From assembly GCF_018100785.1 (NCBI RefSeq), contig NZ_JAGJEC010000002.1, positions 1-64,000 of the forward strand: a stretch of DNA of 64,000 nt, read 5' to 3'. Both the position numbers and the translations under genes were made by a program. The notes beneath the pieces are model-generated. The model saw only the letters and a list, made by a program, of their open reading frames with translations. It made no database searches and was not told the origin of the DNA. The number at the start of each line of letters is the position of its first letter. Position 1 is the stretch's first letter. Shown here piece by piece: positions 45,080 through 53,187 of this stretch. The DNA comes from Maribacter sp. MMG018. GTDB taxonomy: Bacteria; Bacteroidota; Bacteroidia; Flavobacteriales; Flavobacteriaceae.

Positions 45080-46477
45080 ATGGGCAAGAACGTATCTTTA
45101 AATAAGATTACCGTACTTGCCATTGTTTCTTTTTTAGCCATTACCGTAATCACTTTTTTTAAGAGTGCATTAGAATTAGAAGACGCAGAACAAGCGTATT
45201 ACTCGCAATGGCTTCGTTGGGGGTATGATGATCAACCACCTTTATATACGTGGTTGCAGTATGGTTTCAATACTATTTTTAAAGTAAATAAATTAGCGTT
45301 CTCTATTCTAAGGGCTTCTCTTTTTGCCGGTATTTTGTTGGCGCTGTATCAATTTGCCCAACTAAGAATAAAAGAGGTTGAAAAATCTAAACTGGCAGTT
45401 TTGTTGTTGGTGTTGGTTCCGGTATTTATCGATTTTACTTTTAGAAGATTATCACATACCAGTTTGCTTTGTTTGTCCGTAATTGCATCGTACTACTGTG
45501 TGCAGCTGTTGGTATCTCGTAAATCCATTTTAAATTATCTTTTATTGGGTTTGGTAGTAGGTGTGGGTATCATGTCTAAATACAATTATGTATTTTTTCT
45601 GTTAACCTTTGCTTTGGTTTCTTTGTGGGATAAAGAATTGAGAGCTATAGTTTTTAACCCTAAAATACTGGTGTCGGTTCTTGTTTCTGTTTTATTGGTA
45701 GCGCCACATGCATATTGGTTATTAGGTCCTGACGGATTTCAATATTATTTGGAATCTAGTTTAGAGGAGAAAATAGGAACTGAAGAAGTCGGGTCAGGAT
45801 TTTCATTAATGCCAATTTTAAGGTATTTGAAAGGTTTGTTTGCCTTATTGTTTCCTGTTCTTTTATTCGTTGGTATTGGCTATTTCTCAAACGTAGTGAG
45901 TTTTAACAAGCAAAAAAAGCATTGGTTTGCTAAAATGTTCATTGTTCAATTACTGGTGTTAGGGGTATTTTTTCTCGTGTTCCAAAGTCAGAAAGTAGAG
46001 ACTAGGTGGCTGCTACCACTTTTTATTCCTTTTGTTGTTCTGTTATTAGAGAAGGTAAATCTTAAAAACAATCAGAGATTGGTTTCTATTGGGTACTGGG
46101 TTTTTATTGCGGTAATAGGTCTTCAGACTTTAAGGACACCAATAGAGAAAATGTTGAACATACCTTCGTCCGTTCATTTTGGGTTTGAGCCTGTTGCCCA
46201 TAAATTGAAATATGAAGACTATCAATGGGTGTTGCCTAATGTAACATATGCTGGTAATGTGAGGGTACTGCATCCTGAGAGAACATTGTTTTCAGTAGAT
46301 GATTACTCGTTAGGGCAATCAAAATCTAAAAATCAAAAGTGGGTAGAGGTAATTATTGATCCATCCAAAGAAAGGCAGAAGGTTGCGGTAGATAGTCTTA
46401 TTGGTTTCGGAAAAGAAAAAGAAAACCTATATTTCTACATAGGTCAAGGCACTAAGAATTCGCTTTCCCAGCCATAG
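45080..46477 (+). CDS. GT39-type membrane glycosyltransferase (PMT/ArnT-like)
   Basis: The 465 residues have about ten hydrophobic segments in the GT-C fold. The first periplasmic loop has the acidic-plus-aromatic pattern LEDAEQAYYSQWLRWGYDDQPPLYTW (in pieces near 31-57), where the paired acidic residues would bind the polyprenyl-sugar donor. It transfers a sugar from a lipid carrier outside the membrane; the acceptor is unknown. Its last 34 bases overlap the 3' end of the convergent flavin-binding-fold gene. Confidence 0.85.
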   Translation: MGKNVSLNKITVLAIVSFLAITVITFFKSALELEDAEQAYYSQWLRWGYDDQPPLYTWLQYGFNTIFKVNKLAFSILRASLFAGILLALYQFAQLRIKEVEKSKLAVLLLVLVPVFIDFTFRRLSHTSLLCLSVIASYYCVQLLVSRKSILNYLLLGLVVGVGIMSKYNYVFFLLTFALVSLWDKELRAIVFNPKILVSVLVSVLLVAPHAYWLLGPDGFQYYLESSLEEKIGTEEVGSGFSLMPILRYLKGLFALLFPVLLFVGIGYFSNVVSFNKQKKHWFAKMFIVQLLVLGVFFLVFQSQKVETRWLLPLFIPFVVLLLEKVNLKNNQRLVSIGYWVFIAVIGLQTLRTPIEKMLNIPSSVHFGFEPVAHKLKYEDYQWVLPNVTYAGNVRVLHPERTLFSVDDYSLGQSKSKNQKWVEVIIDPSKERQKVAVDSLIGFGKEKENLYFYIGQGTKNSLSQP

Positions 46478-46989
46478 TCGTTCTTCGAGTATTTTACCCG
46501 TATATGGTTAGGCCTGTTCAATTTTAGGTATTCTATTTTAAAAGGTTCAACTTCTACCATGCAAAAAAAGTGATCGCCCTCTAGATAAGATATGGTGTCG
46601 GGGTCGTTGATGCCACTACCGGGAGCGTAGTTTGTGGTATAATCTTTTTTATTGTTTTCAGGTATGTTTTTCCAAATATCCGATATGGTATCTTGGTCTG
46701 TGTGAACTGTGGCCAACCCTTCTACCTTTATTTGTAAGAGTTTTTGGGGCTGATAGAATAACATACTTACCTTTGGGTTTTCTATCATATGTAAAACTTT
46801 CTTAGATCGCCTGTCGGTATAAAAGCGTAGGTTTCCGTTTTTTAAAACTTCTCTTAAGACAACGGTACGTAGCCGTGCGAGTTTGTCCATGCCAACTGTA
46901 CCTAATGTCGCATACCTAAAAGGGTGGTCTTTTTGGTTGACTCCCTTCTGAAGCTCATCTTTTAATTCGTTCCAATAAGTATCGGTCAT
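46444..46989 (-). CDS. Pyridoxamine 5'-phosphate oxidase-family (flavin-binding split barrel) protein
   Basis: The 181 residues fit the FMN-binding split-barrel fold: RTVVLREVLKNGNLRFYTDRRSKKVLHM (about 40-67) and VSMLFYQP (72-79), with the usual R-x-x-x-L-R start and a basic T-D-x-R-S-x-K cluster for FMN phosphate. The conserved ending of true PdxH (a final RLxP) is absent, so it is probably a related flavin enzyme rather than PdxH itself. Its end overlaps the convergent glycosyltransferase gene by 34 bases. Confidence 0.85.
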   Translation of the reverse strand: MTDTYWNELKDELQKGVNQKDHPFRYATLGTVGMDKLARLRTVVLREVLKNGNLRFYTDRRSKKVLHMIENPKVSMLFYQPQKLLQIKVEGLATVHTDQDTISDIWKNIPENNKKDYTTNYAPGSGINDPDTISYLEGDHFFCMVEVEPFKIEYLKLNRPNHIRVKYSKNDYGWESEFLVP

Positions 46990-47043
46990 GGTTTTTTCTT
47001 TAAAAATACAAAAAACATGGTAGGGTATTTTTAATTGTGGTTG

Positions 47044-47138
47044 TTGTATATAAAAGTGCTATGAATAAGATTTATTAATTTTTTAGGTTAGTTTGATTTT
47101 GATTAAAAGACTCGGGGTGGTTCCCGAGTTTTTTTTAT
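47044..47138 (+). ncRNA. Candidate small RNA B
   Basis: TTGTATATAA (47044-47053) resembles a -10 region. Then come GCTATGA (47058-47064), AATAAGA, TTAGGTTAGTTTG (within 47083-47095) and a GC-rich hairpin terminator. The same elements in the same order occur at 23580-23700. No plus-strand gene lies upstream, so an independent transcript of about 80 nt is the simplest reading. Confidence 0.5.
47105..47138 (+). terminator. Orphan intrinsic terminator
   Basis: Stem ACTCGGG / CCCGAGT (47110-47116 with 47123-47129), loop GTGGTT, then nine T. Confidence 0.88.
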
Positions 47139-47190
47139 TTGTGTGCTTCTGTAAGGTTGTAGAATATCTTACGACCAACAAGGGGAATTG

Positions 47191-47272
47191 AATTGCTGTG
47201 AAAAAGAATTTAAACTTTTCAATTTAATTTTAGTGTGGTTGAAAAGCCCGGTTGTAAGACCGGGCTTTTTTT
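47191..47272 (+). ncRNA. Candidate small RNA C, tandem relative of B
   Basis: GCTGTGA (47195-47201), AAAAGAATT, a TTTTAGTGTGGTTG stretch, then AAAAG and a GCCCGG / CCGGGC terminator. The distance from GCTRTGA to the hairpin is about 51 bases, as in B (52). A clear promoter is missing, so it may be a processed part of one longer transcript. Confidence 0.4.
47242..47272 (+). terminator. Orphan intrinsic terminator
   Basis: Perfect 10-bp stem AAAAGCCCGG / CCGGGCTTTT, 8-base loop, then T-run. Confidence 0.88.
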
Positions 47273-47408
47273 AATTTAAGGGTAAGGTGCTTTCTCTGGA
47301 AAACTTAAATTTTAGATTTTCTTTTTGTGATAAAATCTAATTTGTAGGAATTGATTTAACTTGTTAATTTCCAGAATATTGTGATTTGTTATATAAACTA
47401 TAGATTTA

Positions 47409-48134
47409 TTATTCTACCTTATAGTCTAAACGCATGGTAATAGAAGCTGTTTTGTTTTTTGAGGTAGTGTTATAAGCTCCTCCCCAAGAATAATCCTCTC
47501 CAGAATTTTGACCGGTTATTTGAAAGACTCCCATTTTAGCAGAAACCAGGTCTCCAAGTTTGCTGCCGGAGTTTTCGGCAATTTTTTCTGCTCTTAATCG
47601 CGCATCTTCCGTGGCTTTTGAAATCATTTCAATTTTTAGATCGGCCAATTTGGTGTAATAATACCTTGGTGGGTACGAGTTAAATTGAACTCCTTGGTTT
47701 AGTAATTCCGTTATTTCCCTAGATACCTTTTCTATTAAGGCAACTTCTTTAGATTCGATTTTTATAGTCTGTGTTAGTTGGTATCCTCTAAAAATACTGC
47801 CTACAAAGTTGCCGCTTTCATATTTGTTGTCCCTTAGTTCTGTGGTTTGAACACTATTGAAAATAATGTTATCGGCTTTTATTCCTTTTGATGTCAAATA
47901 TTTTTTAACAATGTTCTTATCGTTGTTAAGTTGGTCAAAAGCAGATTTAAGTACCGTGTTTGTAGCGGAAAATTGACCTTCCCATACTATAAGGTCAGAG
48001 GTGAAATTTTCGTTCCCCAAACCCGTAACCGATATTATTTGAGGGGGGTTGGCACGCTTTACATAGGCGTTTCCGAGAAAATATGCCGCAATAACAATGG
48101 CAAGTCCAAATATGATCGCTGAAATATGTTTCAA
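47409..48134 (-). CDS. SIMPL-domain (DUF541) protein, membrane-anchored
   Basis: Start placed at a TTG at 48134, giving MKHISAIIFGLAIVIAAYFLG, an N-terminal membrane anchor; no in-frame ATG lies between it and guaA, and longer readings would overlap guaA. The SIMPL domain covers about 38-241 (ISVTGLGNENFTSDL, then the helix and strand pattern QGVQFN and ARLRAEKIAENSGSKLGDL). The domain binds a kinase-linked partner in mammals; in bacteria, members are secreted or periplasmic and poorly understood. It is divergent from guaA. Confidence 0.83.
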   Translation of the reverse strand: MKHISAIIFGLAIVIAAYFLGNAYVKRANPPQIISVTGLGNENFTSDLIVWEGQFSATNTVLKSAFDQLNNDKNIVKKYLTSKGIKADNIIFNSVQTTELRDNKYESGNFVGSIFRGYQLTQTIKIESKEVALIEKVSREITELLNQGVQFNSYPPRYYYTKLADLKIEMISKATEDARLRAEKIAENSGSKLGDLVSAKMGVFQITGQNSGEDYSWGGAYNTTSKNKTASITMRLDYKVE

Positions 48135-48177
48135 AACAATTGTTTTTAAATTGGTGATAAATATACTTAAAAGATAG

Positions 48178-48207
48178 TTTTGAAAAACCTTCAAATTGCT
48201 ATTTTTG
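48178..48207 (+). promoter_or_regulatory. guaA promoter (TTG - 17 bases - TATTTTTG) ending 3 bases before the ATG
   Basis: TTG at 48180-48182 and TATTTTTG at 48200-48207 match the -33/-7 pattern. The -7 box ends 3 bases before the guaA ATG, so transcription would begin at or inside the start codon. Confidence 0.5.
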
Positions 48208-48210
48208 CCC

Positions 48211-49743
48211 ATGCAAAATAATGTCCTGATTTTAGATTTCGGTTCCCAGTACACACAACTCATCGCTAGAAGGGTTCGGGAACTCAATATTTTCTGTGAA
48301 ATAAAACCGTACAACAAGCCGCCGGAAGATCTGTCCGGTTACAAGGCAGTTATTCTTTCTGGCTCGCCGCATTCGGTGAGGGCAGAAGATGCTCCGCATC
48401 CCGACCTTTCGGATATAAGGGGTAAGAAACCTTTGTTGGGCGTTTGTTATGGAGCGCAGTATTTGGCCCATTTTAATGGGGGAAGTGTAGAAAAGTCCAA
48501 TACAAGGGAGTATGGTAGGGCCAAACTTGCCCGGATCTATAAAAACGATCTTTTCTTAAAAGATATTAAGGAAGGAAGCCAAGTTTGGATGAGCCATGCG
48601 GATACTATAAAAAAGCTTCCAGAGAATACAGTGCTTTTGGCCAGTACGAACGATGTTGAGAATGCGGCCTTTAAGTTTAAGGATGAAGATACCTACGGGA
48701 TACAGTTTCATCCGGAGGTGTACCATTCTACCGATGGAAAAAAGATTCTCGAAAATTTTCTGGTTAATATAGCCGGGGTCGAACAAACATGGACTCCTGA
48801 TGCTTTTGTAGATACTACGGTAGCTGAACTAAAAGAAAAAATTGGGGAAGACAAGGTAATATTGGGTCTTTCCGGAGGTGTAGATTCATCGGTTGCCGCC
48901 GTGCTTTTGCACAAGGCCATTGGTAAACATCTTCACTGCATCTTTGTAAACAATGGGCTTCTTCGTAAGAATGAATTCGAAAATGTTCTGAAACAATACG
49001 AAGGAATGGGGCTTAATGTGAAAGGTGTGGACGCTTCGGCACGTTTTTTGGATGAGTTGGAGGGTGAAAGTGATCCCGAAACCAAGCGAAAGATCATTGG
49101 TCGTGTTTTTGTAGAGGTTTTTGATGATGAATCACATAAAGTAGAAAATGCAAAATGGTTGGCTCAAGGTACTATATATCCTGATGTGATAGAATCTGTT
49201 TCCGCAACGGGCGGGCCTTCAGCGACCATAAAAAGTCACCATAATGTGGGGGGATTGCCAGATTTTATGAAATTGAAAGTGGTAGAGCCTTTGAAAATGT
49301 TATTTAAGGACGAGGTTAGAAGGGTCGGTAAAAGTATGGGCCTAGATCCTAATTTGTTGGGGCGTCACCCTTTTCCCGGTCCAGGTTTGGCCATTCGTAT
49401 TTTGGGCGATATAACAAGGGAAAAAGTGGCTATCTTGCAGGAAGTGGACCATATTTTTATTCAAGGTCTGAAAGATTGGGGGCTTTATGATGACGTTTGG
49501 CAGGCCGGAGCTATGCTTTTGCCCGTAAATAGTGTTGGGGTTATGGGCGATGAGCGTACCTACGAGAAGTGCGTTGCCTTGCGTGCCGTGGAAAGTACCG
49601 ATGGTATGACGGCAGATTGGGTAAACCTGCCCTACGAGTTTTTGCAAAAAACCTCGAACGATATAATTAATAAAGTGCCCGGTGTTAATAGAGTGGTGTA
49701 TGATATTAGCTCAAAACCACCGGCAACCATAGAATGGGAATAA
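48211..49743 (+). CDS. guaA: GMP synthase (glutamine-hydrolysing)
   Basis: Converts XMP to GMP. The start at 48211 ([17 protein letters not shown]) is preferred to an in-frame TTG at 48196. The N-terminal amidotransferase has nucleophile Cys79 in [10 protein letters not shown] and the HxE pair in QFHPEVYH. The ATP pyrophosphatase has the P-loop [12 protein letters not shown]. The C-terminal dimerisation domain ends in [14 protein letters not shown], the usual last residues. Full length at 510. Confidence 0.97.
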   Translation: MQNNVLILDFGSQYTQLIARRVRELNIFCEIKPYNKPPEDLSGYKAVILSGSPHSVRAEDAPHPDLSDIRGKKPLLGVCYGAQYLAHFNGGSVEKSNTREYGRAKLARIYKNDLFLKDIKEGSQVWMSHADTIKKLPENTVLLASTNDVENAAFKFKDEDTYGIQFHPEVYHSTDGKKILENFLVNIAGVEQTWTPDAFVDTTVAELKEKIGEDKVILGLSGGVDSSVAAVLLHKAIGKHLHCIFVNNGLLRKNEFENVLKQYEGMGLNVKGVDASARFLDELEGESDPETKRKIIGRVFVEVFDDESHKVENAKWLAQGTIYPDVIESVSATGGPSATIKSHHNVGGLPDFMKLKVVEPLKMLFKDEVRRVGKSMGLDPNLLGRHPFPGPGLAIRILGDITREKVAILQEVDHIFIQGLKDWGLYDDVWQAGAMLLPVNSVGVMGDERTYEKCVALRAVESTDGMTADWVNLPYEFLQKTSNDIINKVPGVNRVVYDISSKPPATIEWE

Positions 49744-49744
49744 A

Positions 49745-51958
49745 ATGAAAAATTTGATAAGGTTATTTTTTACGGTTTGTCTTTTTCTCTTTTTTAGCGG
49801 TAAAGCGTTCGGACAAAAGTTTACGACACATGCTGTTAAGAAAAACGAAACATTGTATAGTATTGCTAAACAATACGGTGTTTCCCAAGATGATATTCTT
49901 AAGTATAACAAAGAAATTAAAAAGGGAGGTAGCTTAAATGTAAACACCATATTGGTTATACCCAGTGCCAATGGGGCTGTGGCAAAACCAGAGCAGCAAA
50001 CAGGTAATAATGTAAGCGGAGAATCTGTAGAAGGTTTGATCGGTAAGATCATGAACGATTCTGTGGTAAAGAAAGAGCCTATCGGTTTTGTAGAATACAA
50101 GGTTAAAAAGAAAGAGACCTTATATGGTATAGCCAAGAAATTTGATGTCACCGAAGAGGAAATCAAAAAGTACAATAAAGAACTGTACGCTACGCAGTTG
50201 AAAAAGAAAATGGTCATTAGAATTCCGAAATATAGAAAGACGGAAGAAGACCAGAATGTAGTGGATCCCGATGATTATGAGAAATACGTTGTAGCGCCGA
50301 AAGAAACTCGTTGGAGCATAGCGCACAAATATGGTATTACTGTCGATAGTATGCTTGTTCTTAATCCTGGCCTTTCTAAAACAACCAATTACTTACAAGA
50401 AGGTTATGAACTTCTTATGCCTAAAATACCGGGGTCTTCCGTTAAAAACCAAGAAACCCAACTGTATAGGTCTTATACGGTACCGGCCAAAATGAACTTT
50501 TATAGGCTAGAACAACAATTTGGTGTAAAGGCGGACGAGATCGTAAGGCTTAATCCTGAGATTACAGAGCGTGGAGGGTTAAAAGAAGGAATGGTGATAA
50601 GGCTGCCCGAAACCAAATTGGATCCAGGGGTGATAAATACGGATAATTATATCTTCTATGAAGTTAAACCCAAGCAGAACGAATTTAGGTTGACCAGAAA
50701 ATTTGGAATGTCGTGGGCCGATCTGGTCAAATTGAATCCGGCACTGAAAGATGGGTTAAAAGCCGGAATGGTATTGAAGCTTCCTAAAGATCAAGTAGGG
50801 GATTTTGAAGTAAAAAATTCTCTGGTACTGGATAAGATCAATCTATTGGATAGTATTAATGTAGAGAACCGTCCTAAGGTTATGTTCATGTTGCCGTTCC
50901 GATTAGATAAATTGGATTTAAACGATACCGAAACGGTCGAATGGACCATTGCAAACAGAAATAGTCTAAAATACAGTCTTGGTCTATATTCGGGAGCTTT
51001 GGTGGCGTTGGATTCCATAAAGTCATTGGGGGTATCGGTAGATGTAAAGACCTTTGATAACCAATTGGACCTTCAGAAAACAAAAGAGATACTACAAAAA
51101 GAAAACTTAGGTAGTTACAGTGCAATTCTAGGGCCACTGGATGTACAGTCTTTAAAAGAGGTCTCTAACCAGGCGGCAAATTATCAAGTGCCGGTAATTG
51201 CACCTGTTCCGGCGAAGAGCGATATTAGTTTAGGAAACGTATTTTTTTCGTACACAGAGCCTAAGACACTTCGTGAGCATATGCTTAAATATGTCAAGGA
51301 AAAATACACAAACGAGAATATAGTGGTTATTGCAGATGAAAAAAATGCAGAAACAAAGGCTATTATTCTAGAGAATTTTGCAGGGGCAAAAGCACTTGAG
51401 GTAAAAGAGGAGAAAAAGAATATAGGTATTAGTAGAGATAAGTTGGCGGGTCTTTTATCAGAAGATGTGGAAAATTGGGTTTTTGTAGAATCGGACAATT
51501 TTAAATTGATCTCTAGTCTGGTATCTATACTTAATGCTTTTAACAATTCGCTTCTGGATATCGAAAATGGTACTAAGAAATTAAAAGTAAGAATGTTCAC
51601 GACCGATAAGAACAACGCTTTTGATAATGATGTTATTTCCAGTACCCATTTGTCTAACCTTCATTTTACATATCCATCGGTTTATAGAGAAGTTTCTTCG
51701 GGGCCGTTCGTAAGGCGTTATAAAGAAAAATTTGGTGATGCTCCGGACAAGTTCGCAGTTAGAGGTTTCGATATAACCTATGACCTGCTATTGAAATTAG
51801 CTTACAAAAATGATTTGTTGAGTGTTTCAAAGTTTATTGGGGAAACCGAGTACAGTGGAAACAAATTTGATTATGAGAAAGATATTTCTTCGGGCTACTT
51901 TAATAAAGCTTCCTATATAATGGGGTATGATAATATGTGGATAAAAGAATTGGATTAG
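49745..51958 (+). CDS. Secreted protein with five LysM repeats and a receptor-fold (PBP1-like) domain
   Basis: The signal peptide ends near GKAFGQ. Five LysM-like repeats follow at about 27-72, 117-160, 177-222, 240-285 and 300-345, each with a K/P-x-E-T-x-x-x-I-A-x-K-x-G-V/I pattern and a final I-P. LysM binds peptidoglycan sugars. Residues about 375-737 look like a type 1 periplasmic-binding fold as in LppC/LpoA (ILGPLDVQSLKEVSNQ, VPVIAPVPAKSDISLGNVFFSYTEP, GFDITYDLLLKLAY). In E. coli, LpoA of that fold activates a penicillin-binding protein, so a cell-wall role is attractive but inferred. It starts 1 base after the guaA stop. Confidence 0.88.
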   Translation: MKNLIRLFFTVCLFLFFSGKAFGQKFTTHAVKKNETLYSIAKQYGVSQDDILKYNKEIKKGGSLNVNTILVIPSANGAVAKPEQQTGNNVSGESVEGLIGKIMNDSVVKKEPIGFVEYKVKKKETLYGIAKKFDVTEEEIKKYNKELYATQLKKKMVIRIPKYRKTEEDQNVVDPDDYEKYVVAPKETRWSIAHKYGITVDSMLVLNPGLSKTTNYLQEGYELLMPKIPGSSVKNQETQLYRSYTVPAKMNFYRLEQQFGVKADEIVRLNPEITERGGLKEGMVIRLPETKLDPGVINTDNYIFYEVKPKQNEFRLTRKFGMSWADLVKLNPALKDGLKAGMVLKLPKDQVGDFEVKNSLVLDKINLLDSINVENRPKVMFMLPFRLDKLDLNDTETVEWTIANRNSLKYSLGLYSGALVALDSIKSLGVSVDVKTFDNQLDLQKTKEILQKENLGSYSAILGPLDVQSLKEVSNQAANYQVPVIAPVPAKSDISLGNVFFSYTEPKTLREHMLKYVKEKYTNENIVVIADEKNAETKAIILENFAGAKALEVKEEKKNIGISRDKLAGLLSEDVENWVFVESDNFKLISSLVSILNAFNNSLLDIENGTKKLKVRMFTTDKNNAFDNDVISSTHLSNLHFTYPSVYREVSSGPFVRRYKEKFGDAPDKFAVRGFDITYDLLLKLAYKNDLLSVSKFIGETEYSGNKFDYEKDISSGYFNKASYIMGYDNMWIKELD

Positions 51959-51959
51959 T

Positions 51960-52364
51960 ATGACATCGAAAGTAGTATACAACGGAGAATTAAGAACAGA
52001 ATGTACACATATTAAATCTGGGGATTCTTTTATGACCGATGCTCCTACCGATAATAATGGCTTAGGTCAGGCCTTTTCCCCGACCGATACCGTTGCGACC
52101 GGGTTGGCGAGTTGTATGTTGACCATGATGGGCATTAAAGCCAACGGGCTGGATATAGACCTGCAAAACTCGGAGGCGGAGGTTACTAAACATATGGCAG
52201 CTTCCCCAAGAAGAATTTCGAAGATAGAGGTGAAGCTTACCTTACCTGCCAATATCTCGGATAAGGATAGGAAGATATTGGAAAACACGGCGAATACATG
52301 TCCTGTATTATATAGTTTACACCCAGATATACAAAAGGAAATTACTTTCAATTGGGTGCTTTGA
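51960..52364 (+). CDS. OsmC-family peroxidase
   Basis: The 134 residues fit the OsmC/Ohr fold with the two redox cysteines: Cys52 in GLASCMLT and Cys114 in NTANTCPVLY, and the usual SPTDTVATGLASC helix. The substrate is probably an organic hydroperoxide. It follows the LysM gene after 1 base, suggesting one transcript. Confidence 0.92.
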   Translation: MTSKVVYNGELRTECTHIKSGDSFMTDAPTDNNGLGQAFSPTDTVATGLASCMLTMMGIKANGLDIDLQNSEAEVTKHMAASPRRISKIEVKLTLPANISDKDRKILENTANTCPVLYSLHPDIQKEITFNWVL

Positions 52365-52452
52365 TTCTCTTTTACGGCAAGGTGGCCACAACCAGCGCTA
52401 CAGTAAGTTGTAATTCTTTCCTTTATTAGGTAAATCGAATTTAAATATTTTA

Positions 52453-52492
52453 AAAAAGCCTTCCTGAAATTCCATTTCGGGAAGGCTTTTTT
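52453..52492 (+). terminator. Strong intrinsic terminator after osmC
   Basis: Stem of 17-18 pairs (AAAAAGCCTTCCTGAAAT with ATTTCGGGAAGGCTTTTT, one G-T), loop TCC, T-run. A TTTATTAGGTAA stretch at 52422-52433 precedes it, recalling the motif before terminators A and B. Confidence 0.9.
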
Positions 52493-52512
52493 ATGATTGT
52501 GTTTTCTTAGGT

Positions 52513-53043
52513 TTAGAACCTAAAGGAAGCTCCTAAGGTTATAAATGAGGCTCCGTAACCGGCTTCTGCAAATGCGGCAACAGTATCTGTAAGGTACCAT
52601 CGACCACCCACAAAGGCACTAGCTCCGGGTCTACTGTCCAAGTCATTGTAATCGTCGCCACTGTATAGGCGCATAGAGGCCATAACCCCACCATAAACAT
52701 CAAGATTGTCGATGTCAAAACCAGTGTAGTGATAGGTTCCGCGGGCGCCTAAAACCGTATATGACCAACTATAATCATAATTATAGGTTATGTCTTTATA
52801 AGTAAATCTTTTATAGCCGATATAGCCTCCAAGACTTACCACGCCAGGGCCGGGAACATCCCATACGCCTCTTTCGTAACTGGCACTGAATACAGGGCTT
52901 TCGGTAGAAGTGCTGTATCCTCCATAATAACCACCTAAACCTATACCGGTATTTATGACGTTCGTGCCTACTTCAAATTCTTGAGCCGATGCAAACTGTA
53001 CTAAAAAAGTAAAGACGGCCAATAGTGTAATCGATTTTTTCAT
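52513..53043 (-). CDS. Small outer-membrane beta-barrel protein
   Basis: Signal peptide (MKKSITLLAVFTFLVQFASA), mature N-terminus QEFEVGTN. The remaining 155 residues are Gly- and Tyr-rich with alternating hydrophobic strands and a final ASFRF, the C-terminal aromatic signal of outer-membrane barrels. It is OmpX-like in size, about eight strands. The function is not readable. Confidence 0.8.
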   Translation of the reverse strand: MKKSITLLAVFTFLVQFASAQEFEVGTNVINTGIGLGGYYGGYSTSTESPVFSASYERGVWDVPGPGVVSLGGYIGYKRFTYKDITYNYDYSWSYTVLGARGTYHYTGFDIDNLDVYGGVMASMRLYSGDDYNDLDSRPGASAFVGGRWYLTDTVAAFAEAGYGASFITLGASFRF

Positions 53044-53152
53044 CTTGATATGTTTAATATAGTCAGTGTTTAAACTAATACTTTGGCCGCTAAATTACAC
53101 ACATATTTTAAATTACGAGGGCTCTTTCTTTTGGATCTGTAATAATAAAGGA

Positions 53153-53181
53153 TAAAAAAAACCTTTCGAAAGAAAGGTTTT
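53153..53181 (-). terminator. Intrinsic terminator (minus strand)
   Basis: Stem AAAACCTTTC / GAAAGGTTTT with a GAAA loop. On the minus strand it is followed by eight T; it closes the hydroxypyruvate isomerase-like gene. Confidence 0.85.
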
Positions 53182-53187
53182 ACAAGC

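Larger units (their letters stand above)
46990..47408. other. 419-base intergenic region with two orphan plus-strand terminators
   Basis: Both flanking genes run on the minus strand (one starts at 46989, one ends at 47409), yet two strong plus-strand terminators occur at 47105-47138 and 47242-47272. Each is preceded by a GCTRTGA...AAG motif about 50 bases earlier. No credible coding frame is present. From 47280 to 47408 I see nothing but AT-rich sequence. Confidence 0.75.
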
